The notes: generated by a model from the letters alone, not told the origin. Positions 16,168 to 26,164 are shown, counted from the stretch's first letter. The stretch: DNA of 43,475 nt from Cellulomonas sp. (GCA_022013895.1 JAKLPK010000113.1:1-43475); one strand, 5' to 3'. Translations and numbers: made by a program.

Positions 16168-16449
16168 ATGATCACCGCCATCGTGCACATCGACACCGAC
16201 GCCGCGAAGATCCCCGAGGTCGCCGCGCAGATCGCCGAGATCCCCGGCGTGAGCGAGGTCTACTCGGTCACCGGCGAGGTCGACCTCATCGCCGTGGTCC
16301 GGGTCCGTGAGCACGAAGGGCTCGCGGATGTGATCGCCGATGCGATCAGCAAGGTCGACGGCGTCCTGCGCACCCAGACCTACATCGCGTTCCGCACCTA
16401 CTCGCGGCACGATCTCGAGCACGCGTTCGCCCTCGGTCTCGAGGACTGA
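16168..16449 (+). CDS. stand-alone Lrp/AsnC ligand-binding (RAM) domain protein
   Basis: This is a 93-residue protein consisting only of the effector-binding domain of Lrp/AsnC regulators, without a DNA-binding part. It starts MITAIVHIDTDAAKIPEV and contains the characteristic V-x-E-V-Y-x-V-T-G-E-x-D segment (SEVYSVTGEVDLIAVVRV), which forms the ligand site between dimers. Such stand-alone domains bind amino acids and form higher-order rings. They may act as small-molecule sensors. ATGs at 16156 and 16159 in the same frame are alternatives; the one at 16156 would give an ATGA overlap with the nuclease gene. The gene is convergent with trpD, so a tryptophan-related ligand is imaginable but not shown. 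Confidence 0.88.
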   Translation: MITAIVHIDTDAAKIPEVAAQIAEIPGVSEVYSVTGEVDLIAVVRVREHEGLADVIADAISKVDGVLRTQTYIAFRTYSRHDLEHAFALGLED

Positions 16450-16483
16450 GCGGAGCCTCGGTCGTTCGCCGCCGCACCGCTCA
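16447..16483. terminator. possible terminator between RAM gene and trpD
   Basis: TGAGCGG (16447-16453) and CCGCTCA (16477-16483) are perfect inverted arms around a 23-base loop. Each arm contains the stop codon of one of the two convergent genes. The long loop makes it a weak candidate. Confidence 0.3.
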
Positions 16484-17551
16484 CGCGGGCGAGGCGACCC
16501 GCCAGCGTTCGAGGACGTCCGCGGCAGCGCCCGAGTCGACCGCGGTGGCAGCCAGCTGCAGACCGGCAGCCATCCGTGCGACCAGCGGTCCCGACGCGGT
16601 CCCCGGCAGCGTGCCGTCGGCCACCAGACCGGCGGCCGCGTTGAGCAGCACCGTCTGGCGGACCGGCCCGTCCACACCGGCCAGGACGTCGCGCGCGACC
16701 CGCGCATTGGCGACGGCGTCGCCGCCGCGGAGCTGCTCGACAGTGATCGGCGGCAGTCCGAGGGCGGCCGACCAGTCGACCACCTGCTCGTCGACCACGC
16801 CGCCCCGCACCTCCCACACCCGGGAAGGGCCGGTGGCGGCGAGCTCGTCGAGACCGTCGCTCTCGCCCCGGAACACCAGCGCGCTGATGCCCCGACCCGC
16901 CAGCACCCCCGCGACCAGGGGCGCCATCCGGGCATCCGCCACACCGATCGCCGCCGCCTGCGGCTGCGCCGGGTTCGTGAGCGGTCCGAGGAAGTTGAAG
17001 GTCGTACCGATCCCGAGCTCACCGCGAGCGGCACCGGCGTGCCGCATCGACGGGTGGAACACCTGGGCGAAGCAGAAGGTGATCCCGATCTGCGACGCCA
17101 GCTCGGCCACCCGCTCGGGGCTCTGGGTCAACGAGACCCCGAGCTTCTCCAGGACGTCCGCCGATCCGGAGGACGAGGACGCGGCCCGGTTGCCGTGCTT
17201 GACGACGGTGAGCCCGGCCCCCGCCATCACGAACGAGGCCATGGTGGACACGTTCACGGTGTGCGCCCGGTCCCCACCGGTGCCCACGATGTCGACGGTT
17301 CGACCGGGGACGGTGAAGCGGCGGGCATGCGCGAGCATCTGGTCCGCGAGCCCGGTGAGCTCGTCGACGGTCTCGCCCTTGGCACGCAGTGCGATGAGGA
17401 ACGCCGCGATCCGCGCGGTCGACACCTCTCCGCTCATGATCTGGTCCATCGCCCACGCGGTCTCGCTCGCCGCCAGGTCACGCCTGGCGACGAGGGCCGC
17501 GAACAGGTCGGGCCAGGTCAGCTCGACAGCTGCGCCCGGCCCCGTGCTCAT
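16481..17551 (-). CDS. trpD: anthranilate phosphoribosyltransferase
   Basis: This enzyme performs the second step of tryptophan synthesis, joining anthranilate to PRPP. The 356-residue protein shows the PRPP loop [15 protein letters not shown], the [18 protein letters not shown] segment that binds substrate and metal, HPSMRHA, and [16 protein letters not shown]. Length is normal for the family. The ATG at 17551 overlaps the stop of the upstream receiver gene (ATGA), so the two are translationally coupled. Other trp genes are not in the window. Position matches trpD (Rv2192c) beside ctaE in mycobacteria. Confidence 0.95.
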   Translation of the reverse strand: MSTGPGAAVELTWPDLFAALVARRDLAASETAWAMDQIMSGEVSTARIAAFLIALRAKGETVDELTGLADQMLAHARRFTVPGRTVDIVGTGGDRAHTVNVSTMASFVMAGAGLTVVKHGNRAASSSSGSADVLEKLGVSLTQSPERVAELASQIGITFCFAQVFHPSMRHAGAARGELGIGTTFNFLGPLTNPAQPQAAAIGVADARMAPLVAGVLAGRGISALVFRGESDGLDELAATGPSRVWEVRGGVVDEQVVDWSAALGLPPITVEQLRGGDAVANARVARDVLAGVDGPVRQTVLLNAAAGLVADGTLPGTASGPLVARMAAGLQLAATAVDSGAAADVLERWRVASPA

Positions 17552-17967
17552 CGGGCGACGGCCGATCCGCGAACCAGGCGCGCGACAGCCGCCTGCAGCT
17601 CGATCGGGTCGAGCGGTCGCGAGACGACCTCCTCGGCCGTGGACCACGAGGCGAGCCACCGGTCAGCTGCCCGGGCGATGAGCACGAGCACCGGCGGGCA
17701 CTCGAACACCTCGTCCTTGAGCTGGCGGGCGAGCCCCAGACCGCCGACCTTGTCGGCCTCGCCGTCCAGCACCAGGACGTCGGCCCCGGCGCTCTGCGTG
17801 ACCGCCAGGACTGCGTCGGCGGTCGCGGTCTCGATCCACTCGATGTCCGGCTGCCCGGCACCGAGCCGCGGCCCGACCGCGAGGCGAACCTCGGCGCGGA
17901 CGTCGACATCGTCGGAGTAGATGAGGATCCGCGGGCCCGGGCCCGCCGTGGGAGTGTTGCTGGTCAT
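17548..17967 (-). CDS. divergent response-regulator receiver domain protein
   Basis: This 139-residue protein looks like a stand-alone CheY-type receiver. Residues 12-18 form the first strand (PRILIYS), followed by the acidic pair Asp19/Asp20. VLVLDGE supplies the candidate phospho-acceptor Asp68. Two other conserved receiver residues are altered. The Thr/Ser after strand 4 is replaced in [10 protein letters not shown] (Ala99/Ala101), and the usual Lys before Pro is Arg117 (SRPLDP). It may therefore signal without classical phosphorylation. The ATG at 17967 follows GAGGGAC. It forms a two-gene unit with trpD and is divergent from ctaE, 206 bases away. No output domain and no histidine kinase are nearby. 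Confidence 0.72.
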   Translation of the reverse strand: MTSNTPTAGPGPRILIYSDDVDVRAEVRLAVGPRLGAGQPDIEWIETATADAVLAVTQSAGADVLVLDGEADKVGGLGLARQLKDEVFECPPVLVLIARAADRWLASWSTAEEVVSRPLDPIELQAAVARLVRGSAVAR

Positions 17968-18129
17968 CGGTGTCCCTCGGCTCGCACAACTGCTTCGCCA
18001 CGCATCTTGGCACGCGAGGCCGTGCGCGCGTGCCAACGCCGACCGCCGGCCGACTCCCGGAGCGGGTCGGACATCCGCCATCGGGGGTCGGGCGACGGGC
18101 GTCCGCCACGCCGAACACATCTTCTTCTA

Positions 18130-18141
18130 GGCCCAAGGTCC
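18130..18141. promoter_or_regulatory. candidate operator, GGCCC-AA-GGTCC, upstream of ctaE
   Basis: This site matches the palindromes upstream of ctaC and etfB at 11 of 12 positions. Its centre lies about 38 bases before the predicted ctaE transcription start, overlapping the -35 region. Confidence 0.4.
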
Positions 18142-18161
18142 CAGATTGCCTGGTCTTCGGC

Positions 18162-18167
18162 CATACT
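18162..18167 (+). promoter_or_regulatory. -10 box (CATACT) for leaderless ctaE
   Basis: CATACT is followed by 6 bases and the GTG at 18174, with no ribosome-binding site. Confidence 0.45.
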
Positions 18168-18173
18168 GACGCT

Positions 18174-18806
18174 GTGAGCTCCGCAACGGCTGCGCCCGCC
18201 CCGCACGTCACGGTCAACCGGCCCAACCCGGTGTCCGTCGGCACCATCGTCTGGCTGTCCAGCGAGCTGATGTTCTTCGCCGGGCTGTTCGCCATGTACT
18301 TCTCGACCAGGGCTGCGGTCCCGGCCGAATGGGCGGCACAGACCCCGAAGCTCAACGTCGGCTTCGCCACCGTCAACACCCTGGTCCTCGTCGCGTCCTC
18401 GTTCACCTGCCAGATGGGTGTGTGGGCCGCCGAACGGTTCCAGCCGGCGCGCACCGGCGGTCTGCTGCAGCTCAACCGCTGGGGCCTGAACGAGTGGATG
18501 ACGCTCACCTACGTCATGGGTGCCTTCTTCATCGGCGGCCAGATCTACGAGTACGCCGGCCTCATCGGCGAAGGTCTGACGATCGCGTCCTCGCCGTACG
18601 GCTCGGTCTTCTACATCACCACCGGCTTCCACGGCCTGCACGTGGTCGGCGGCCTCATCGCCTTCCTGTTCCTGCTCGGGCGATCGTTCGCTGCCAAGCG
18701 GTTCGGCCACCACGAGGCCACCAGCGCGATCGTCGTGTCGTACTACTGGCACTTCGTCGACGTGGTCTGGGTGGCGCTGTTCACGACGATCTACCTGGTC
18801 AAGTGA
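18174..18806 (+). CDS. ctaE: cytochrome c oxidase subunit III
   Basis: This is a membrane subunit of the aa3-type terminal oxidase, 210 residues. It has five predicted helices: [54 protein letters not shown], the [19 protein letters not shown] helix with conserved HGLH, and [17 protein letters not shown]. The last two match the subunit III signature. The GTG at 18174 is supported by a -10 box 6 bases before it. It leads an operon with qcrC (26-base gap, AAGGAGG site), qcrA and qcrB. Having ctaE with the bc1 genes rather than ctaCD is typical of actinobacteria and fits the obligate bc1-aa3 supercomplex. Confidence 0.96.
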   Translation: MSSATAAPAPHVTVNRPNPVSVGTIVWLSSELMFFAGLFAMYFSTRAAVPAEWAAQTPKLNVGFATVNTLVLVASSFTCQMGVWAAERFQPARTGGLLQLNRWGLNEWMTLTYVMGAFFIGGQIYEYAGLIGEGLTIASSPYGSVFYITTGFHGLHVVGGLIAFLFLLGRSFAAKRFGHHEATSAIVVSYYWHFVDVVWVALFTTIYLVK

Positions 18807-18832
18807 CCCCGACGAGACAAGGAGGACTCGCC

Positions 18833-19615
18833 GTGACCTGGCTCGCCGCACACCGTCACGACCGTCGCGCTCCCCTGCTCCTGCTGCTGCTGGCACTGCT
18901 GCTCACGGGGGGCGCCTACGCGCTCCTCGTCCCGGCGCCCGCCGTCGCCGCCAGCACGGCGAGCTCCGACGACATCGACTCCGGGATGAAGCTGTTCGCC
19001 GCCAACTGCGCCACCTGCCACGGCACGGGTGCCACCGGCACCGCCGCTGCCCCGTCGCTGGTCGGGGTCGGCGCCGCAGCGGTGGACTTCCAGGTCGGTA
19101 CCGGCCGGATGCCCGCACAGATGTCGGGGCCCCAGGTCGAGGTCAAGCCGGTGCAGTTCGACCAGGAGCAGATCGCCCAGCTCGCGGCGTACGTCGCCTC
19201 GCTCGGCCCCGGCCCGTCGATCCCCACCGAGGACGAGGTCGACCCGGCCCAGGGCGACCCAGCCACCGGGATGGCCCTGTTCCGGACCAACTGCGCCCAG
19301 TGCCACAACGCGGTGGGCGCCGGTGGCTCGCTCTCACAGGGCAAGTTCGCGCCCAACCTCTGGGCGACGACCCCGACCCATCTCTACGAGGCCATGCTCA
19401 CGGGCCCGCAGTCGATGCCGGTGTTCAACCAGGCCACGCTGACCTCTCAGGAGAAGCGCGACATCATCGCGTTCGTCGAGGAGCAGGGCGGTGAGCAGCC
19501 CGGCGGGCTGTCGCTGGGGAGCGTCGGCCCGGTGAGCGAGGGCCTGTGGGCCTGGGTGGTCGGCCTCGGCCTGCTGCTCGGCGCCGCCGTCTGGATCGGA
19601 GCCAAGTCCTCATGA
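18833..19615 (+). CDS. qcrC: menaquinol-cytochrome c reductase, dihaem cytochrome c subunit
   Basis: This is the cytochrome cc subunit of the actinobacterial bc1 complex, 260 residues, anchored in the membrane with its haems outside. It has an N-terminal membrane/signal helix (14-38), two CxxCH haem sites (Cys59-Cys62-His63 and Cys154-Cys157-His158), and a C-terminal helix (about 236-256). Two haem c domains replace a soluble cytochrome c by passing electrons directly to CtaC. The GTG at 18833 has a strong AAGGAGG site. The stop overlaps the qcrA ATG (ATGA). Confidence 0.96.
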   Translation: MTWLAAHRHDRRAPLLLLLLALLLTGGAYALLVPAPAVAASTASSDDIDSGMKLFAANCATCHGTGATGTAAAPSLVGVGAAAVDFQVGTGRMPAQMSGPQVEVKPVQFDQEQIAQLAAYVASLGPGPSIPTEDEVDPAQGDPATGMALFRTNCAQCHNAVGAGGSLSQGKFAPNLWATTPTHLYEAMLTGPQSMPVFNQATLTSQEKRDIIAFVEEQGGEQPGGLSLGSVGPVSEGLWAWVVGLGLLLGAAVWIGAKSS

Positions 19616-20625
19616 GCGACGACCTCGAGCTGCGCAGCGCAGCCGACCAGCTCCCTGAGCGGTTCGAGAACCCGGGCCTCCCGCCCCACGAGACACGTCG
19701 CGGCGACACGGACCCGAGGGCGAACAAGCTCTCCGAACGCATCGTCGTGGCGTTGTTCACGGTCTCGATCCTCGGCACGATCGCGATGATCGCCGCCTAC
19801 TTCGCGTTCCCCCCGGGCGAGACCGCCGCCACGATGCAGCGCTCGAACCTCACGATGGGGCTCGGGTTGGCGTTCGCCCTGCTCGGTATCGGGACCGGTG
19901 CGGTGCACTGGGCGAAGACGCTGATGAGCGACCACGAGGTGGCCGAGGAGCGGCACACTCTGCGGTCCTCCGACGAGGTCCGCGCCCAGGCCGTCGAGGT
20001 CCTCAAGGAAGGCGCCGCGGACTCGGCGATCGGTCGGCGCACCGTGCTCAAGGGTGCGGTGGCGACGTCGCTCGCGCTGTTCCCGCTCACCATCGTGGTG
20101 CCGCTGGTCGGAAACGTGGGAGGCAGCTGGGACGTCGCCTCGTTCAAGCGCACGATGTGGAAGAAGGGCACCCGCCTCACGACGGATCCGCTGGGCCGGC
20201 CGATCAAGGCCGCCGAGGTGACGATCGGCTCGATCACGTCGGTCATCCCGGAAGGGCTCGAGGAGACCGAGCACCCGCTCGACGAGAAGGCGAAGGCCGT
20301 CGTCGTGCTCCTGCGGCTCGACCCGCGCGACCTGAAGATCGAGCCCGGGCGCGAGGACTGGCAGTACGACGGGATCGTCGCCTACTCGAAGATCTGCACC
20401 CACGTCGGCTGCCCGGTGGCGCTCTACGAGCAGCAGACGCACCACCTGCTGTGCCCGTGCCACCAGTCCACGTTCGACGTCGCGGACGGCGCCAAGGTGA
20501 TCTTCGGCCCGGCCAAACGCGCCCTCCCCCAGCTGCCGATCACGGTCGACACCGACGGCTACCTGGTGGCCAGCAGCGACTTCACCGAACCGATCGGCCC
20601 GAGCTTCTGGGAGCGACTGCGATGA
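19612..20625 (+). CDS. qcrA: menaquinol-cytochrome c reductase, Rieske iron-sulfur subunit
   Basis: This is a 337-residue Rieske protein of the bc1 complex. Three N-terminal membrane helices (about 43-66, 81-100, 144-168) are the actinobacterial arrangement, compared with one in proteobacteria. The [2Fe-2S] ligands are Cys262/His264 (CTHVGC) and Cys281/His284 (CPCHQSTF); Cys267 and Cys283 form the stabilising disulfide. The ATG overlaps the qcrC stop, and the stop overlaps the qcrB ATG. Position and partners leave little doubt. Confidence 0.96.
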   Translation: MSDDLELRSAADQLPERFENPGLPPHETRRGDTDPRANKLSERIVVALFTVSILGTIAMIAAYFAFPPGETAATMQRSNLTMGLGLAFALLGIGTGAVHWAKTLMSDHEVAEERHTLRSSDEVRAQAVEVLKEGAADSAIGRRTVLKGAVATSLALFPLTIVVPLVGNVGGSWDVASFKRTMWKKGTRLTTDPLGRPIKAAEVTIGSITSVIPEGLEETEHPLDEKAKAVVVLLRLDPRDLKIEPGREDWQYDGIVAYSKICTHVGCPVALYEQQTHHLLCPCHQSTFDVADGAKVIFGPAKRALPQLPITVDTDGYLVASSDFTEPIGPSFWERLR

Positions 20626-22310
20626 CGTCCCCCGCCGCCGCCACGGCGGACTACCTGGACCAGCGCACCGGTATCGGCGCGGCGGTCAAGGAGTTCGCCC
20701 GCAAGGTGTTCCCCGACCACTGGTCGTTCCTGCTCGGGGAGATCGCGCTCTACAGCTTCGTGACGCTGCTGATCTCCGGCACGTTCCTCACGATGTTCTT
20801 CGTCCCCTCGATGACCGAGGTCACCTACGACGGGCCCTGGACGAGCCTGCAGGGCACCCGGATGTCCGAGGCGTTCGCCTCGACCCTCTACCTGTCGTTC
20901 GAGGTGCGCGGCGGGCTGCTCATGCGGCAGGTGCACCACTGGGCGGCCCTCATCTTCATGGCGTCGATCATCACGCACATGATGCGGGTGTTCTTCACCG
21001 GGGCGTTCCGCAAACCCCGTGAGCTCAACTGGGTGGTCGGGTTCACGCTCCTCATCCTGGGCCTGGCGGCCGGGTTCTCCGGCTACTCCCTGCCGGACGA
21101 CGTGCTGTCCGGGAACGGGCTGCGGATCTCGGACGGTGTGCTGCGCGCGGTGCCGATCATCGGCAGCTACGGCTCGTTCTTCCTGTTCGGCGGCGAGTTC
21201 CCCGGCGAGGCGCTCATCCCCCGGCTGTTCACGGTCCACATCCTGCTGGTGCCCGGGCTCATCCTGGCCCTCGTCGGACTGCACCTGTTCATGGTCGTGC
21301 TGGCCAAGCACACCCACTACCCGGGGTCGGGCCGGTCCGACCGGAACGTCGTCGGGTTCCCGCTGTTCCCGGTCTACGTGGCCAAGGCCGGTGGCTTCTT
21401 CTTCATCGTGTTCGGCGTCATCGCCCTCATGGCAGCGACCATGCAGATCAACCCGGTGTGGAACTACGGTCCCTACGACCCCTCACCCGTGTCGGCCGGG
21501 TCCCAACCCGACTGGTACATGCTGTTCCTCGACGGGGCGCTGCGACTCATGCCCGGTGGTGCGGAGTTCGTCGTGAGCGGCTTCACGGTGCCGCTCAACA
21601 TCCTGATCCCGGCCATGGTGGTCCCCGGCATCCTCTTCACGGCGCTGGCGGCCTACCCGTTCATCGAGGCGTACGCCACCGGCGACAAGCGGGAGCACCA
21701 TGTGCTGGACCGCCCCCGCAACCGTCCGTTCCGGACCGCGTTCGGGGTGTCCCTGCTGGTGGCCTTCTTCGTCCTGGTGCTCGCCGGGTCGAACGACCTC
21801 ATCGCGACCCACTTCCACCTGTCGATCAACGACATCACCTGGGTGCTGCGGTTCGCGCTCTTCATCGCGCCGGCCGCCGCGTTCGTGGTCACGAAGCGGA
21901 TGTGCCTGGCCCTGCAGCGCCGGGATCGCGAGATCGTCCTGCACGGGCACGAGCACGGCACGATCGTGCGTTTCGAGTCCGGGGAGTACATCGAGGTCCA
22001 TCAGGCGTTGAACGAGCATGAGCGTTGGATCCGGGTGCAGCACGAGCCGATCCGACCTCTGCAGGTCGCACCGGCCGAGGACTCCCGTGGGGTACGCCGC
22101 AAGGGCCACGCCGCGGACCTTCGTCGGGCGCGGTTGTCCCGGCTGTTCTACGCCGACCGTGTCGAACCTGTCACGCCGGCCGAGCTGGCTGCGGCGCACT
22201 CGCACGGCACGCACGACCAGCTGCCGTCCGCACCCAGCGGGCAGGAGCTGGTCGCAGGCGGCCGGCGCACCCTCGTCGCCGACGACGGTGCGCCCGGGGA
22301 CGGGCACTGA
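20622..22310 (+). CDS. qcrB: menaquinol-cytochrome c reductase, cytochrome b subunit
   Basis: This is the quinol-oxidising, dihaem cytochrome b of the bc1 complex, 562 residues with about eight or nine helices. The first haem-bearing helix pair contains QVHHWAALIFMASIITHMMRVF. SGYSLPDDVLSGNGL is the Qo-site region and VHILLVPGLILALVGLHLFMVV the second haem helix. NYGPYDP and QPDWYMLFLDGALR mark the start of the subunit-IV-like part. A hydrophilic C-terminal extension of about 130 residues (after roughly 430) is typical of actinobacterial QcrB. This protein is the target of Q203-class inhibitors in mycobacteria. ATGA overlap with qcrA. Confidence 0.96.
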   Translation: MTSPAAATADYLDQRTGIGAAVKEFARKVFPDHWSFLLGEIALYSFVTLLISGTFLTMFFVPSMTEVTYDGPWTSLQGTRMSEAFASTLYLSFEVRGGLLMRQVHHWAALIFMASIITHMMRVFFTGAFRKPRELNWVVGFTLLILGLAAGFSGYSLPDDVLSGNGLRISDGVLRAVPIIGSYGSFFLFGGEFPGEALIPRLFTVHILLVPGLILALVGLHLFMVVLAKHTHYPGSGRSDRNVVGFPLFPVYVAKAGGFFFIVFGVIALMAATMQINPVWNYGPYDPSPVSAGSQPDWYMLFLDGALRLMPGGAEFVVSGFTVPLNILIPAMVVPGILFTALAAYPFIEAYATGDKREHHVLDRPRNRPFRTAFGVSLLVAFFVLVLAGSNDLIATHFHLSINDITWVLRFALFIAPAAAFVVTKRMCLALQRRDREIVLHGHEHGTIVRFESGEYIEVHQALNEHERWIRVQHEPIRPLQVAPAEDSRGVRRKGHAADLRRARLSRLFYADRVEPVTPAELAAAHSHGTHDQLPSAPSGQELVAGGRRTLVADDGAPGDGH

Positions 22311-22385
22311 GCGCCGACCTGCGACAGAGTGGACGGTGGGACCGCACCATGCGACCCCACGCAACGAAGAGCCGAAAGGTGACTG

Positions 22386-23012
22386 ATGGCTGACTACACG
22401 CTCCCCGACCTCCCCTATGACTACGCGGCGCTCGAACCGCACATCTCGGGCCGGATCATGGAGCTGCACCACGACAAGCACCACGCCGCGTACGTGGCGG
22501 GCGCCAACGCCGCTCTGGAGAAGCTGGCCGCAGCACGCGAGTCCGGCGACTTCGCCGCGGTGAACCTCCAGGAGAAGAACCTCGCCTTCAACCTCGGCGG
22601 GCACGTGAACCACTCCGTGTTCTGGCAGAACCTCTCACCCGAGGGCGGCGACCGGCCGACCGGTGACCTGGCTGCCGCGATCGAGGAGTTCTTCGGCTCG
22701 TTCGAGAAGTTCCAGGCGCACTTCGCCGCCAACGCACTGGGCATCCAGGGCTCCGGCTGGTCGATCCTCGCCTGGGACTCGATCGGCGCGAAGCTCGTCG
22801 TGTTCCAGCTCTACGACCAGCAGAGCAACTTCCCGCTGGGCGTCGTCCCGATCGTGGTGCTCGACATGTGGGAGCACGCCTTCTACCTGGACTACGTCAA
22901 CGTGAAGGCGGACTACGTCAAGGCGTGGTGGAACATCGTGAGCTGGGCCGATGCGGCCGCACGGTTCGACCGGGCGCGCACGCAGACCGCAGGGCTCATC
23001 GTCCCCGCCTGA
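22386..23012 (+). CDS. sodA: superoxide dismutase, Mn/Fe family
   Basis: This cytoplasmic enzyme converts superoxide to hydrogen peroxide and oxygen. The 208-residue protein has the four metal ligands His28 (ELHHDKHH), His76 ([10 protein letters not shown]), Asp160 and His164 ([11 protein letters not shown]). Residue 145 is Gln (LYDQQ). In the M. tuberculosis Fe enzyme, as I recall, the equivalent residue is His145, and Gln there favours manganese, so a Mn or cambialistic enzyme is likely. There is no signal peptide. The ATG follows a GAAAGGTGA site. It lies 75 bases after qcrB, and a strong hairpin follows it. Confidence 0.95.
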   Translation: MADYTLPDLPYDYAALEPHISGRIMELHHDKHHAAYVAGANAALEKLAAARESGDFAAVNLQEKNLAFNLGGHVNHSVFWQNLSPEGGDRPTGDLAAAIEEFFGSFEKFQAHFAANALGIQGSGWSILAWDSIGAKLVVFQLYDQQSNFPLGVVPIVVLDMWEHAFYLDYVNVKADYVKAWWNIVSWADAAARFDRARTQTAGLIVPA

Positions 23013-23034
23013 CTCCTGAAGAGCCACGGCTCGC

Positions 23035-23069
23035 AGAAGGGGCCGCGACCATCGGTCGCGGCCCCTTCT
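23035..23069. terminator. strong bidirectional terminator between sodA and ctaF
   Basis: A perfect 16-base stem (23035-23050 with 23054-23069) closes a 3-base ATC loop. It lies between convergent sodA and ctaF. The stem begins with A-rich and ends with T-containing bases, so it can act in both directions. Confidence 0.9.
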
Positions 23070-23103
23070 GGGCATCTGCCGCCTTGCCGGCACCGGCGCG
23101 GGA

Positions 23104-23502
23104 TCAGTGCGCGTGCTGCCCGCGGGAGAACTCGAAGACCCAGCCGATCATGCCGATCACCGCGACGGGCACCGCGAGGACGAGGATCCACCAGCCGATC
23201 GCGAGGGCTAGCAGTGCCAACGATGCGCCGAGGGCGCACACGATCGGCCACCAGCTCCACGGGCTGAACACGCCCTGTTCCCCCGCCCCCTGGGAGATCT
23301 CGCCCTCGGGGTCGTCCTCCGGTCGGGCGTCGATCCGCCGGGAGACCATCGCCAGGTAGCCACCGACCATGAGGACCAGGCCGCCGACCATCGGGATTCC
23401 TGCGGTGCCGACCGCCTCGCCGTGGCTCCACACACCGTAGATCAGCCCGACCGGGACGAAGAAGAGAACGCCGTACAGGAACAGCTTCGCCTCGAACTTC
23501 AC
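23104..23502 (-). CDS. ctaF: cytochrome c oxidase subunit IV, actinobacterial type
   Basis: This is a small membrane subunit of the aa3 oxidase found in actinobacteria, 132 residues. It starts [20 protein letters not shown], has two helices (about 5-25 and 35-55), a hydrophilic loop, then [20 protein letters not shown] and a fourth helix, and ends [10 protein letters not shown]. The ATG overlaps the ctaD stop (ATGA), making ctaC-ctaD-ctaF one translationally coupled operon. Confidence 0.94.
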   Translation of the reverse strand: MKFEAKLFLYGVLFFVPVGLIYGVWSHGEAVGTAGIPMVGGLVLMVGGYLAMVSRRIDARPEDDPEGEISQGAGEQGVFSPWSWWPIVCALGASLALLALAIGWWILVLAVPVAVIGMIGWVFEFSRGQHAH

Positions 23503-25295
23503 GACTGCTCCTCCTCACCCTCGCGTTCGATCGTCGCCGTCGCCGAGGATGCGCTGGTCGCTCCCCCGGCAAGCCGATCCCGCGCGGAACCTGGGGCGCC
23601 ACGGGTGTCCGGCGACCAGTCGAGCAGGCCTTCGTCCGGTTCGACCCGGTCGAGCGCAGCGACCTCGGGGTGGTGCAGGTCGAACGCGGGACGCTCGGAG
23701 CGGATGCGCGGCAACGAGGTGAAGTTGTGCCGCGGCGGCGGGCAGCTGGTCGCCCACTCGAGCGAACCGCCGAAGCCCCACGGATCGTCGACGAACACGG
23801 TCCGAGGGCTCCGCGCCGTCTTGTAGACGTTGTAGAGGAAAGGCAACGTCGAGCTCGCCAGGATCATCGAGCCGATCGTCGAGACCTGGTTGAGGGTGGT
23901 GAACCCGTCGACCGGTGAGTAGTCGACGATGCGCCGCTGCATACCCTCCACCCCGAGCACGTGCTGCACCAGGAACGTCGTGTGGAACCCGATGAACGTC
24001 AACCAGAACTGGATCTTGCCGAGCCGCTCATCGAGCATCCGACCGGTGAACTTGGGCCACCAGAAGAAGAAGCCGGCGAACATCGCGAACACGACGGTGC
24101 CGAAGATCACGTAGTGGAAGTGCGCGACGACGAAGTAGGTGTCCGAGAGCTGGAAGTCCAGGGTCGGGCTCGACAGGATCACACCGGTCAGACCACCGAA
24201 CAGGAAGGTCACCAGGAACCCGATGCTCCACAGCATCGGCGTCTCGAAGGTGAGCTTCCCGCGCCACATGGTGCCGATCCAGTTGAAGAACTTCACCCCC
24301 GTCGGGACCGCGATGAGCATCGTCATGAAGGCGAAGAAGGGCAGCAGCACGGCTCCGGTCACGTACATGTGGTGCGCCCACACCGTCATCGACAGCGCCG
24401 CGATGGAGATCGTCGCGTACACCAGACCCTTGTAGCCGAAGATCGGCTTGCGGCTGAAGACCGGAAGGATCTCGCTCACGATGCCGAAGAACGGCAGCGC
24501 GATGATGTAGACCTCCGGGTGCCCGAAGAACCAGAACAGGTGCTGCCAGAGGATCGCACCGCCGTTGTCCGGGTTGAAGATCTGGGCGCCCAGACGTCGA
24601 TCGGCACCCAGCGCGAACAGGGCCGCCGCCAGCGGCGGGAACGCCATGATCACGAGGATCGACGTGATCAGGGTGTTCCAGGTGAAGATCGGCATCCGGA
24701 ACATCGTCATGCCGGGCGCACGCATCGTCAGGATCGTGGTGATGAAGTTGACGGCCCCGAAGATGGTCGCGAACCCGGTGAGGATCAGCCCGAAGACCCA
24801 CAGGTCGCCACCGGCGCCCGGCGAGTACACCGTGTTCGACAGCGGGGCGTAGGCGAACCAGCCGAACGAGGCGGCACCCTGCGGCGTGAGGTAGCCGGCC
24901 GCGGCGATCAGACCGCCGAACAGGTACAGCCAGTAGGACAGCGCGTTCAGCCGCGGGAAGGCGACATCGGGTGCGCCGATCTGCAAGGGCATGATCGCGT
25001 TCGCGAATCCGGAGAACAGCGGGGTGGCGAACATCAGCAGCATGATCGTGCCGTGCATGGTGAATGCCTGGTTGTACTGCTCACCCGTGCCGAACACCTG
25101 CAGCCCGGGCTGGAACAGCTCGCTGCGGATGAACAGGGCGATGAGTCCGCCGACCATGAACCAGGCGAACGACGTCACCAGGTAGAGGTTGCCGATCGTC
25201 TTGTGGTCCGTGCTGGTGAGCCAGCCGACGACCTTCGAACCGAGGCGCTGACGCGTCGGCGCAAGGCCCGGGATCTGCTCGATGTGGGCGCTCAT
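23499..25295 (-). CDS. ctaD: cytochrome c oxidase subunit I
   Basis: This is the catalytic haem-copper subunit, 598 residues with twelve helices, reducing oxygen and pumping protons. Key sites are all present: [11 protein letters not shown] (haem a ligand), [15 protein letters not shown] (CuB His with cross-linked Tyr), WAHHMYVTG (CuB His pair) and [11 protein letters not shown] (haem a3 and haem a ligands). The K- and D-channel regions look intact. The C-terminal 80 residues are hydrophilic and end in an acidic run. The ATG at 25295 overlaps the ctaC stop, and the open frame beyond it is antisense to ctaC's frame. Confidence 0.97.
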   Translation of the reverse strand: MSAHIEQIPGLAPTRQRLGSKVVGWLTSTDHKTIGNLYLVTSFAWFMVGGLIALFIRSELFQPGLQVFGTGEQYNQAFTMHGTIMLLMFATPLFSGFANAIMPLQIGAPDVAFPRLNALSYWLYLFGGLIAAAGYLTPQGAASFGWFAYAPLSNTVYSPGAGGDLWVFGLILTGFATIFGAVNFITTILTMRAPGMTMFRMPIFTWNTLITSILVIMAFPPLAAALFALGADRRLGAQIFNPDNGGAILWQHLFWFFGHPEVYIIALPFFGIVSEILPVFSRKPIFGYKGLVYATISIAALSMTVWAHHMYVTGAVLLPFFAFMTMLIAVPTGVKFFNWIGTMWRGKLTFETPMLWSIGFLVTFLFGGLTGVILSSPTLDFQLSDTYFVVAHFHYVIFGTVVFAMFAGFFFWWPKFTGRMLDERLGKIQFWLTFIGFHTTFLVQHVLGVEGMQRRIVDYSPVDGFTTLNQVSTIGSMILASSTLPFLYNVYKTARSPRTVFVDDPWGFGGSLEWATSCPPPRHNFTSLPRIRSERPAFDLHHPEVAALDRVEPDEGLLDWSPDTRGAPGSARDRLAGGATSASSATATIEREGEEEQS

Positions 25296-26164
25296 CCCTG
25301 GTCCCCCTGTGTGGTCGAGCCGCTGACATCCTGCAGCCTGGAGTACTCGAGGCCCAGGATCCCGGTCTGACCCGCGGCCCGCAGATCGGCAAGATGCTGC
25401 TCGTACTCGGCCTCGCTGACGACCTTGACGTTGAAGAGCATCGCCGCGTGGTACTCGCCGCACAGCTCGGCGCACTTGCCCTGGTAGGTGCCTTCCCGGG
25501 TCGGCGTGACGTCGAACGTGTTGGTGCGCCCCGGGATGGCGTCCATCTTGAACAGGAACGCGGGGACCCAGAACGAGTGGATGACGTCCCGCGAGTCGAT
25601 GGTGAACCGCACCTTCTGGTCCACCGGCAGCCAGATCGTCACCTGGTCGGCGACGACGGCCGGATCGGTCCCCAGGTCCTGCGCCTGGACGCCCGAGTCG
25701 TGGACATCCGCGTCGGTGTAGTTGACGTCCCAGCTCCACTGCTTGCCGATCACCTGGATGTTGACATCCGCATCACCGTCCACGGTGGTGATGTCGGTCA
25801 TCGACCGGTTCGTGTAGTAGTAGAGGACGCCGACCATGAGGATCGGCAGGATCACGTACATGATCTCGAGCGGTACGTGATACCGCAGCTGGACCGGCAG
25901 CGTGTCGTCGTCGCGGCGTTTGCGGTACACCGCGACGCACCACAGGATCAGTCCCCAGGTCAGCACCCCGACGGCCAGGGCTGCGATCCACGAACCGCGC
26001 CACAGGGCCGTGATCTGCCCGGTGTGGTCGGTCACCTCGGCATCCGAGTAGCCGGGCAGGAAGCCCCGCCACAGGGTGTCGGAGCAGCCGCTCAACGCGA
26101 CGCTCACCACAACGGCCAGCACAGAAGCGACAGCGACCCGCTGGCGGGTGGTCTGGCGGCGCAC
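25292..26164 (-). CDS. ctaC: cytochrome c oxidase subunit II (lipoprotein)
   Basis: This is the CuA-bearing subunit, 290 residues. The signal sequence ends in the lipobox VALSGC (Cys27). Two membrane helices follow (about 56-80 and 98-118). The cupredoxin domain has the CuA ligands His196, Cys231, Cys235, His239 and Met242 ([12 protein letters not shown]). No fused cytochrome c domain is present, consistent with QcrC acting as the electron donor. I chose the GTG at 26164. GGAGGG lies 6 bases before it but touches the TTG at 26170, so the TTG cannot use that ribosome site. Confidence 0.95.
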   Translation of the reverse strand: MRRQTTRQRVAVASVLAVVVSVALSGCSDTLWRGFLPGYSDAEVTDHTGQITALWRGSWIAALAVGVLTWGLILWCVAVYRKRRDDDTLPVQLRYHVPLEIMYVILPILMVGVLYYYTNRSMTDITTVDGDADVNIQVIGKQWSWDVNYTDADVHDSGVQAQDLGTDPAVVADQVTIWLPVDQKVRFTIDSRDVIHSFWVPAFLFKMDAIPGRTNTFDVTPTREGTYQGKCAELCGEYHAAMLFNVKVVSEAEYEQHLADLRAAGQTGILGLEYSRLQDVSGSTTQGDQG

